Positions 46,571 to 54,295 of a DNA stretch of 64,000 nucleotides are shown here, one piece after another. Positions within the stretch are counted from its first letter, which is position 1. Each line of letters begins with the position of its first letter. A program made the translations under genes and the position numbers. Source of the stretch: Natrinema sp. CBA1119 (GTDB lineage: Archaea > Halobacteriota > Halobacteria > Halobacteriales > Natrialbaceae); NCBI RefSeq assembly GCF_002572525.1, contig NZ_PDBS01000001.1:1736001-1800000 (forward strand), given 5' to 3'. The notes under the pieces are model-generated. The model was not told the DNA's origin. It made no database searches and saw only the letters and a list, made by a program, of their open reading frames with translations.

Positions 46571-47227
46571 ATGACACTGAGGAGCACAGCGTATCTCGAG
46601 ATCGACATCAACGGTGGCGACACTACCGGCGTCTTTGAGCTCAGGGAAGACCTTTCAGATACCGGCGACGTGACCAAGAACTACCTCCTCAGCAACCGAG
46701 GACAGCGGTTCAGGGAGGCCTTCGACATCGGCACGGATCTCCTCCCGGACGACGTCGCGAATGCGGACCTCGAGAATCGCAAAGGGTACCACGTCGACGG
46801 CGGCTCCGGCCACTACCAGGAGACGCTGTCGTTCGCCGCCAGTCCGGGCGACGAATGGGGCGACGGGTCGACCGATCCCGACAACCCTGACGACGTCAAC
46901 AAGACCGACGCGACTGGTTCGGATCCGATCGCGATGAAACAGGTGCTCGAGTGGTTCGTCACCCAGAGCAAGAGCGACAGTTCCGGCGGCACACGCCTCC
47001 ACATCGGCGAGTGGACCGACGGGTCTCACTCGAGCGGCGCCGGCGCCTTCGGGCAGCCGATGCCCGTCGCGATCAACGAGAGCAGTATTACGTACGACCC
47101 GGACAATCCGAATGCGATCGAGGGGTCGATTACGCTGACTTGGACGTCGCTCTTTCCCGATGTCGACCTGCAGGGAGCGGTACAAGATGGCCTCAACGAT
47201 ATCGCCGACTTCGTACAGGACTTTTAA
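46571..47227 (+). CDS. Distal tail/baseplate protein
   Basis: 218 aa. STAYLEIDINGGDTTGVFELRED is beta-rich at the start. SITYDPDNPNAIEGSITLTWTSLFPDVDLQ and the C-terminal LNDIADFVQDF resemble tail-tip distal proteins with tube-like fold. Acidic and Asn/Asp-rich in the middle. Placed by order after the tape measure; no strong motif. Confidence 0.55.
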   Translation: MTLRSTAYLEIDINGGDTTGVFELREDLSDTGDVTKNYLLSNRGQRFREAFDIGTDLLPDDVANADLENRKGYHVDGGSGHYQETLSFAASPGDEWGDGSTDPDNPDDVNKTDATGSDPIAMKQVLEWFVTQSKSDSSGGTRLHIGEWTDGSHSSGAGAFGQPMPVAINESSITYDPDNPNAIEGSITLTWTSLFPDVDLQGAVQDGLNDIADFVQDF

Positions 47228-48391
47228 ATGAAATACATCTACAACAGTCCGATCCCGGAGGCCGCACAGACCGACGAACGCGATCGCCTCGGCCAGCAAC
47301 TCGCGGAGGCGGGCATCCTCCAGGAGGACGGCGCGGTCGTCGAGTCACTCTCCTCGCAGGCTGCCGACCTCACGCTCAGTGGACAGTACCGCTGGGGTGA
47401 GGAGATCTCGACGATGCTCGCCGACGAACTCGACGAACTGTCGGACTCGAGCCTCCCCACGCTTCCGCTGTATCGGCGTAGTGGCGTTTACTCGAACGCT
47501 GGCTACTACGAGATCGCGAGCGCAGATGTCGAGCCCTTGCACGCGAACGATCGGAGCGTCTGGGCGTACACGCTCTCACTGACGTTCGTCGGAAAGAAGG
47601 GAAGCTACTTCAGGGCGCTCGAGACGACGCCTGGCCAGCTCGATCGCGACGCCTGGGGGAACGACCTTACGTCCCACGTCGGCGTCCCAGCAGCCGCCAG
47701 CAAAGTCCAGTGGCTAAACGCTGCCGGAGACGGGACTCGAGTGCCGGCGTCGCCGATCGAGACGCGAACGACAGCTGCAGCCGACGTCGACGTCTACGAT
47801 CTCACCGATGCCCCGTGGTACGATCCGCCGCCGTTCGACGAAGATCCACCGACGCTGATCTACACAGTCGGGTACGCAGACGAAGTCCCATGCGGGATCC
47901 GTGCCTACGATACTCGCGGCTACGACGCGAAATTCACGGCCGAGGGGATACGGCAGTGGCAGACCGTCCACTCGACGGAGCACGATATCGATAATCCAGT
48001 GGTTCTTTCGAACGCGCTCATCCGACTCCGCCTCGACGAGGCCGCCGGCTCGATCGAGGCCGAGACGTGGGACTCCGGGACCGATTCCTGGACGACGGTC
48101 GGCCTCGAGGCAGATCAGCCGTCGACGGTCACGCTGTTCGATGTCGACCTCGAGACGGTCGCGATGGCTCGGGTTCGAGCCCAACTGACCTTCGACGTCG
48201 ACGGCGAGTTGTTCGCACTGAACACGATCCTCGCTCGAGGGGACGACGCTGTTCTGTTCGCTCTCCCGGAGAACGAGACGGGACCGGTTGACCCGGATCT
48301 CGAGAACTGGCTGTCGCCGATCGCGTCGACGAGCATCGTCGATCCACAGGCTGAGAAGACGCTCGTCTCGAGGAAGGAGGTGCGTCGGTAG
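47228..48391 (+). CDS. Tail tip/baseplate protein
   Basis: 387 aa, starting one base after the preceding stop. Beta-rich with YASNAGYYEIASADVEPLH-like N-domain and LSLTFVGKKGSYFRALE; C-half TIYTVGYADEVPCGIRAYDTRG and LRLDEAAGSIEAETWDSG. Such segments fit phage distal-tail or hub-like proteins. Exact role not known. Confidence 0.55.
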   Translation: MKYIYNSPIPEAAQTDERDRLGQQLAEAGILQEDGAVVESLSSQAADLTLSGQYRWGEEISTMLADELDELSDSSLPTLPLYRRSGVYSNAGYYEIASADVEPLHANDRSVWAYTLSLTFVGKKGSYFRALETTPGQLDRDAWGNDLTSHVGVPAAASKVQWLNAAGDGTRVPASPIETRTTAAADVDVYDLTDAPWYDPPPFDEDPPTLIYTVGYADEVPCGIRAYDTRGYDAKFTAEGIRQWQTVHSTEHDIDNPVVLSNALIRLRLDEAAGSIEAETWDSGTDSWTTVGLEADQPSTVTLFDVDLETVAMARVRAQLTFDVDGELFALNTILARGDDAVLFALPENETGPVDPDLENWLSPIASTSIVDPQAEKTLVSRKEVRR

Positions 48392-50467
48392 ATGGTTGTT
48401 TTCGATACTGTTGGGAATCATACGTACACTTCAGACGGGTCTCAGATCCTCATCCGTGTTTGGGGCGCGCAAGGTGGTGGAGACGATGGCGATATTGAAG
48501 GATGGCGCGACACCGGTGGTGTAGGGGGATACGCAGAGGGGGTAATCACACCAAACAACGGCGAAACACTCGATATATACGTTGGTGAACGACCGACCGG
48601 ATACCTCGGTGGTTCCAATGGTGGTGGCGATGGAGGGACTGGCAGCGGTCCTAACGGTTACGGTGGTGGTGGCGCAAGTGACGTTCGTCGAGGTGGGACC
48701 TCACTCAGCGATCGCATTATCATTGCTGGTGGGGGTGGTGGTCTCGGGATGCATAGCGGTAATCTCGCCGATGGGCCCGGTGGCGAAGGTGGAGGTCTTG
48801 AGGGGCATCGAGGGTATAGTGGCGAATCATACAGTGATGTGCTCGGTGGATATGGCGGCGGTCAAACGAGTGGTGGTTCTGGAGCAAACGAAGGTGATCC
48901 CGGAACCGATGGGTCCCTCGGACAAGGTGGCTATGGCGGATTCAGTAGCGCAGGTGCAGGCGGGGGTGGCGGGGGCTACTACGGAGGCGGTGGAGGTTCT
49001 GCAGTCGGCTCAGATGATCTCGGTGGCGGTGGAGGAGGTGGGTCTGGATATGTTGACAGCAGCCTCTCATCGACGACCCTCGAGCAAGGGAACGCGAATG
49101 CGACGGGTCACGGAAAAGTCGAGATTATTACGTCGCCGAGTGAGCCAACGGATCTCTCCGTCGACGCAACTGACGACACCACCGCTGACCTCTCGTGGAC
49201 CGATAACGCGAGCGACGAGGAGGAGTGTCGGATCTACCGCGATACCTCGAGTGGGGTCGCGATCGATTCAAGCAACCGCATCGCAACGCTATCCGCGAAC
49301 ACGACGACCTACAGTGATACCGGGCTGAGCAACGGCCAGACGTACTATTACGTCGTCACTGCATACAATGTCGCTGGAGAGTCTGCGTCGAACGAAGCAA
49401 GCGGAACGACGACAATCCCGGGGGCGACGGACATGGCTGCGACAGCTGTCGACTACGACACGATTGACCTTTCGTGGACCGATAACGCGATCGACGAAGC
49501 CGGGTATCGGGTCTACTGGGACGACGGGAGTGGGTATACACAGATCGCAGATCTCTCCGCGAACAGCACGGTTCATACACACTCGAACGCAACTGCGGGG
49601 GTCTCGAATACCTACTACGTCGAAGCGTACACGGCCGATTCAACGGCAGCCTCAGGGACTGCAAGTGCGATTCCGGACCCGGCACCGCCGGAGAGCCCGT
49701 CTGCGACTCCCATTAGCAGTGACCGGATCGATCTCGACTGGGACGATCCGAATAACCCGAGCGGGACCGTCTACAATATTCACCGAGCGACATCGTCAGG
49801 ATCAACGACGAGCGATTACTCAGTGGTCGCTTCAGGCGTGACGGGTACGGCACACAGCGATACTGGACTCACCGATGGACGCAAGTATCACTACCGCATC
49901 GAAGCGGAGAAAGACGGGACAAAATCCAATCTCTCGAACGAGGCTGCGGTAACAACTAATCTCCCATCGCCAACGCTGGATAGCCTCACTGCAGATACGT
50001 TACGGGAGATCGATATCGCGTGGATCCTCAGCGACGACAACTCAGATGGCCAGATCCACATCTACCGCGATGGCGCATCCATCGCGTCGATTTCCCGTGA
50101 TGAAACGATGTTCACCGACACCGGTGTCGATCTGGATGGAGAGCAGTACTCCTACAGCCTCGAGCGAGACACGGGCGATACAACGGCCTCGAGCGGGACG
50201 GACACAGTAGTTACGGTCCTTCCAGCCCCGACGACGCTCTCCGTCGATGCGATTACCGTAACCTCAGCCGATATCTCGTGGACGGACAACCACAACTACG
50301 GCGACACACGGATCGAGTTCAAGCAGTCCGATGTGGGGTCGTGGACGACGGTCAGCACGCTCTCTCGTAACACCGAGGCGGAGACACTCACTGACCTCCT
50401 CCACGGCGAGCGGTACGACACGCGGGTCGTCGCAGTCACTGAGCACACCGAGACGGAGGGCCAATAA
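48392..50467 (+). CDS. Tail adhesin: glycine-rich ALK-like domain plus five fibronectin-III domains
   Basis: 691 aa. Residues 1-245 are a glycine-rich module starting VFDTVGNHTYTSDGSQILIRVWGAQGGG and continuing with GGGGASDVRRGG and IIIAGGGGGLGMHSG, the pattern of the ALK/LTK glycine-rich domain. Five Fn3 domains follow, each with a WTDN- or WDDP-type segment and the YYYVVTAYN-like strand. GC and codon use are clearly lower than in the flanks, a sign of recent exchange. It is the best receptor-binding candidate. It overlaps the next gene by one base. Confidence 0.75.
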   Translation: MVVFDTVGNHTYTSDGSQILIRVWGAQGGGDDGDIEGWRDTGGVGGYAEGVITPNNGETLDIYVGERPTGYLGGSNGGGDGGTGSGPNGYGGGGASDVRRGGTSLSDRIIIAGGGGGLGMHSGNLADGPGGEGGGLEGHRGYSGESYSDVLGGYGGGQTSGGSGANEGDPGTDGSLGQGGYGGFSSAGAGGGGGGYYGGGGGSAVGSDDLGGGGGGGSGYVDSSLSSTTLEQGNANATGHGKVEIITSPSEPTDLSVDATDDTTADLSWTDNASDEEECRIYRDTSSGVAIDSSNRIATLSANTTTYSDTGLSNGQTYYYVVTAYNVAGESASNEASGTTTIPGATDMAATAVDYDTIDLSWTDNAIDEAGYRVYWDDGSGYTQIADLSANSTVHTHSNATAGVSNTYYVEAYTADSTAASGTASAIPDPAPPESPSATPISSDRIDLDWDDPNNPSGTVYNIHRATSSGSTTSDYSVVASGVTGTAHSDTGLTDGRKYHYRIEAEKDGTKSNLSNEAAVTTNLPSPTLDSLTADTLREIDIAWILSDDNSDGQIHIYRDGASIASISRDETMFTDTGVDLDGEQYSYSLERDTGDTTASSGTDTVVTVLPAPTTLSVDAITVTSADISWTDNHNYGDTRIEFKQSDVGSWTTVSTLSRNTEAETLTDLLHGERYDTRVVAVTEHTETEGQ

Positions 50468-53220
50468 TGCCTGCTACGTTCACCACTGACCTGCCGGACG
50501 CACAGGGTCTCAGCCTCGACGCTTCGGACTCCGAGACCCTCACCGCAACCTGGGACGACGTCATCAACAATGGTGAGTTCCGCCTCGAGATTCGCGACGA
50601 CGATCCCGAGGGAGACCACCCGCCGTACGAGCTCGAGACGACGGTGAGCTGGGACGGGACGCTCCAGCATACGATCGAGAACATCCTCGGCGGCGAGCAG
50701 TACTCGGTCCGGATCAGGACCGAGACCAACCACGTCACCGGTGAGTGGCTGGCAGCCGAGGAGATCACTAAACTGCTGGCCTCGGACTCGCTGTCGTTCT
50801 CCAACGTCACGGCGACGTCTGCGACGGTCTCGTGGATGATCAACAACGACTTTCGGGGTTCGCACGTGGTCTATCGCCGGCGGACCGACTACGACTACGA
50901 TGGTGGGATGGGGCGACTCGTTGGTACCGTCGCCTCCGACGCGAGCTCGTTCGTCGACGACAGCGTTCAGCCTGATCGGGGGTTCGAATATCAGGTCCGG
51001 ACGCTGACCCAGTGGCAGTACGCCGACAGTGGAACGGAGACTACGACGACTGACGATGCCGGCCTCGCCCAGTCTCCGACCGGCTCGCAAGGCTGGCACG
51101 TCGAGATCGACCACCCGTCGGGGACCGTGCTGACGCCGGAGATCCTCGACGATCTCGAGCGCCGGCCCACCTTGAACGAACAGACACAGATCGATATCCC
51201 GGTGCCGCGTAACGAACGCTGGCTTTCAGCCGACCTCGAGGGCGCTCCGGTCCGCGCCTGGAAGGACGGCCAGCGCCTGCCGATCGACAAGCTCGCCGAG
51301 GACCCCGTGGAGATATCGGCCGACCGGGCAGTGCTCCACGCGATCGGTGGCGAGGAACTTGACAAGCGCGTCACCGCCGATGTCACCGTCGAACCTGCAC
51401 CGGATCTCGTCCGCCGGCTGATTCAGGAGAACACGGGCCTCGTCGCGAACGTCGACGACGTCCAGGGGAGCGTCCAGGAGACGGACATGCAAGTCTCCTC
51501 GACGCAAACGGACTGGGAGGCCGTTACTCAGACGACGAACCTCGATCGCCTGCCGTTCACGATCCAGAACGGTGATCTCGACACGCAGGATGCATGCTTC
51601 CCCCGGGACGCACTGGCTGATAACGACCGTGAGAGCGTCGTTCCGACATCCGGCGACCGGTTCAACGATGGACAGGCGGCTTTCTTCTCGAGCGATGGCT
51701 ACTACACCGAGTTCGAGATCACGCCGGCGTACGACATCCCCGCCGATCAGGTTGGGGCCAAGGTCCGCACTGACACCATCGAAACCGGACACGACGGCAC
51801 CCTCTCGATCCTCTGGGACGGGACTGCAATCGCGTCGACGAGTGCGGAACTCATTCTCGGCTGGGACGAGATCGGGAGCGACTCGTTCTCCGGCGGTCCA
51901 GGCGGGTATCAGGCCGAGGTCGGGCAGGACCTCCAAGCAGGCGAAACCTACACCCTCCGCATCGAGAGCAACGGCAACACCGGGCTCGGCGTCGACGCGA
52001 TCGCGGTCTACGACCAGCGCTTTTCCTTCACCTGGTCGAACCCTGACGCGGCGACGAACGCCGGCGGATACCTCGACGGACCAGAGCCGAGGCCGATCCC
52101 GACGATCGACCTCGACGAGGCCGAGTCCATCTTCTCGGTGATCGGCGGCGAGCTCACGGCCGACTTCGACGACGTCTCCGACGGCCAGCAGGTCGGTATC
52201 CGGAACGTCTCTGGAGGATCGTTCCAGACGGCATCGAACAGCGAGACGGTCAGCCACGACTGGGCCGACCCTGGGGCGATGATCCAAGCCCAGCTGACGC
52301 TCGGGCGCTACGGAACGCGCGACGCCTTCCCCGCGACCGGCTTCGAGGGCCAGACCGTCTCGAGTTACACCCTCTCCGCGACGCTCGATGACACACCGCT
52401 GGTGATCGACCAGGTGTACAACGATGACCTCGGCGCCGTCCTCGCGACCATCGCCAAGGACACGTATTCGATCATGGAGGTCACGTGGGACGACGCTGCG
52501 GGGTCGATGGCGATCGAGTGGACCCGTCCCGGCCAGCGGACGTCCGACCAGGACCTCGAGATCGTCGACTACACGACGCGGAAAGTCGCACCGAACATCC
52601 AGCGGGCGATCGTCAAAGGCGGGGCGCAGCCTGTTCGCGAGGAGGCGTTTACCGCCGACGTCGGCACGGCCGTCGACCTGGGCGCTCCGATCAACTCGGA
52701 CGACGCCGTCCTCGTCCCTGGAAGCGACCGCGTCGTCGACGTCAACAGCAACGTCTACTCTCGAGGCAGCGACTACGAGATCAGCCGGAACGATCTGACG
52801 ATCACGGTACTCGCCGACGGCACGATCCCGGACGGCACCGACTGCCTGATCGACTACGAGTACAAGGTCGTCGGCGAGTTCGAGACCGGCCACTACTCCG
52901 GTGACCCGCGTGAGGAGCACGTCGAGACCATCCCGCAGCTGACGACCGAGCGCGGATGCGCGCAGGCCGCGAAGGTGATCGTCGACAAGGGGTCGGAGGC
53001 CCGGACCGAGGCCGACGTCTCCCTGCCGCCGTCGATCCCGGTGGACCTCTCGCTCGTCGAGGAGCTCCGCCTTGAGGACGTCCCCGGCGACGCGATGGCG
53101 ATCTACGAGCTCCAGGACTCGCCCCAGGGGCTGGAGTTGCGCCTCGGCGACCGGGCTCGGGTGGACGAGACGGTCCGGCAGATCCAGAGTCAGCTATCGT
53201 CGAACAGCGAACGGGTGTGA
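50467..53220 (+). CDS. Large tail/receptor-region protein with N-terminal fibronectin-III domains
   Basis: 917 aa. Two Fn3 domains (residues 10-105 and 107-200) continue the array of the preceding gene. Then follow a beta-rich region with GQRTSDQDLEIVDY and WDGTAIASTSAEL and long stretches typical of baseplate/receptor-binding spikes. The C-terminal third (VPGSDRVVDVNSNVYSRGSDYEISRNDL, IDYEYKVVGEF) is like phage baseplate proteins, and the last 60 residues are amphipathic. Ends at TGA 53220 before a hairpin terminator. Confidence 0.6.
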   Translation: MPATFTTDLPDAQGLSLDASDSETLTATWDDVINNGEFRLEIRDDDPEGDHPPYELETTVSWDGTLQHTIENILGGEQYSVRIRTETNHVTGEWLAAEEITKLLASDSLSFSNVTATSATVSWMINNDFRGSHVVYRRRTDYDYDGGMGRLVGTVASDASSFVDDSVQPDRGFEYQVRTLTQWQYADSGTETTTTDDAGLAQSPTGSQGWHVEIDHPSGTVLTPEILDDLERRPTLNEQTQIDIPVPRNERWLSADLEGAPVRAWKDGQRLPIDKLAEDPVEISADRAVLHAIGGEELDKRVTADVTVEPAPDLVRRLIQENTGLVANVDDVQGSVQETDMQVSSTQTDWEAVTQTTNLDRLPFTIQNGDLDTQDACFPRDALADNDRESVVPTSGDRFNDGQAAFFSSDGYYTEFEITPAYDIPADQVGAKVRTDTIETGHDGTLSILWDGTAIASTSAELILGWDEIGSDSFSGGPGGYQAEVGQDLQAGETYTLRIESNGNTGLGVDAIAVYDQRFSFTWSNPDAATNAGGYLDGPEPRPIPTIDLDEAESIFSVIGGELTADFDDVSDGQQVGIRNVSGGSFQTASNSETVSHDWADPGAMIQAQLTLGRYGTRDAFPATGFEGQTVSSYTLSATLDDTPLVIDQVYNDDLGAVLATIAKDTYSIMEVTWDDAAGSMAIEWTRPGQRTSDQDLEIVDYTTRKVAPNIQRAIVKGGAQPVREEAFTADVGTAVDLGAPINSDDAVLVPGSDRVVDVNSNVYSRGSDYEISRNDLTITVLADGTIPDGTDCLIDYEYKVVGEFETGHYSGDPREEHVETIPQLTTERGCAQAAKVIVDKGSEARTEADVSLPPSIPVDLSLVEELRLEDVPGDAMAIYELQDSPQGLELRLGDRARVDETVRQIQSQLSSNSERV

Positions 53221-53225
53221 TACAA

Positions 53226-53254
53226 AAGGCCGCGGGGACGGTTCCCACGGCCTT
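53226..53254 (+). terminator. Hairpin at the end of the structural operon
   Basis: AAGGCCG (53226-53232) pairs exactly with CGGCCTT (53248-53254), and GGGA with TCCC inside, around a 4-base loop. It lies 6 bases after the last tail-gene stop. Position and stability suggest termination or RNA-end protection for the late transcript. Confidence 0.55.
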
Positions 53255-53520
53255 GGAATCGGAGGCGTGTTGATAACCCTCGAGGCGAACATATTCACTG
53301 TCGCGTTTCCCACCGCGCGACACGATCCAATCAGCACCCATCTGCCATTGTCCCAACCACGCCCGGCGGCCATCCCCACGGCCCATCCGGACGATCTTTG
53401 AGGTTTTCTCGAGTCGACCGTACTTCGAATGGCTCCACCAGATCTCGAGTATAGTGGCAGCCTCAGCAGGCTTGATGCATACTCTTCACTACCCTTTTGC
53501 ACACCGTTTCAAAAACCGGG

Positions 53521-54156
53521 TTATTGATCGCGTTTTTCAATCGCCATCTCACTCTTGTGGGTGACGGGATCACATGCAAACCCGTCGGCTACACGGTAGT
53601 ACTCGAGAACGTAGCGAACATCCCCCTCTACGGTATCATACTCCTCGAGATTGCCTGCTGTAATCACTTCGCCAAAGCCGTCGTAGAGCTTTCGAAGCGA
53701 TGTCCCATCAATGCGTACTGATGGCGTTTCGCCGACTGAGTACCGACGCATCGGATAGGCGTCGAAATGATCGCGGCTGATCACCCACGTCACGTTTTCG
53801 TCTGGTCGTACTTCCCGAACAACTGAGTCGTATTTCTCTAGCTCACGCTTTCCGAGTGTGTGCAGAATCCAGTCATATACTTCGCGTTCGACGCCGCGCT
53901 GGACGACGTTCTTCTTTGAGAAATCGATCCCCTCGAGTTGCGAGCGGTTCGTTTCGACGAACACTTCCGCTGCTTGGGGCTCATCGCTCTCGAGGTAATA
54001 GACGGTCGTAAACCGACCTGATCCGCCTTTGTTCGTTAGATCAGTTGACTGCGTGACTTTGATCTGGCGGAGATCGGCCCGTTCGTCGTAGGATAACCCT
54101 CCAACATTGATCTTCGTTTGGGGGCGCTCAGCAAGCTGGTCATAGAGTGAGGTCAC
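53521..54156 (-). CDS. Provirus protein of unknown function in the cargo block
   Basis: 211 aa. Hydrophilic alpha/beta protein: LSYDERADLRQIKVTQSTDLTNKGGSGRFTTVYYLES, VEREVYDWILHTLGKRELEKYD, RYSVGETPSVRIDGTSLRKLYDGFGEVI. No signal peptide, membrane helix or recognised motif. Convergent with the tail operon and downstream of the S-layer gene on the same strand (139 bp gap), so the two may be a cargo pair. Confidence 0.55.
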   Translation of the reverse strand: MTSLYDQLAERPQTKINVGGLSYDERADLRQIKVTQSTDLTNKGGSGRFTTVYYLESDEPQAAEVFVETNRSQLEGIDFSKKNVVQRGVEREVYDWILHTLGKRELEKYDSVVREVRPDENVTWVISRDHFDAYPMRRYSVGETPSVRIDGTSLRKLYDGFGEVITAGNLEEYDTVEGDVRYVLEYYRVADGFACDPVTHKSEMAIEKRDQ

Positions 54157-54295
54157 GATAGAACGGCCTTGGGGTTTCGTGACTGTATCTGTTCCGTCTT
54201 CGTCTGTCAGCCTCGAGTGCTGTCGCTGGTCGGTGTAGCGTCCGATAAAAGAAACCGCGGAAGTTAGGGCCGGCGGAAGCCGGTAGTTCTACAGT

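Noticed and set aside
51226-52920. A 564-residue open frame opposite the large tail protein, and a similar 468-residue frame at 29432-30838
   Set aside because: Antisense shadows of GC-rich codons; Arg/Asp/Val-rich without motifs, while the forward genes fit the viral gene order.
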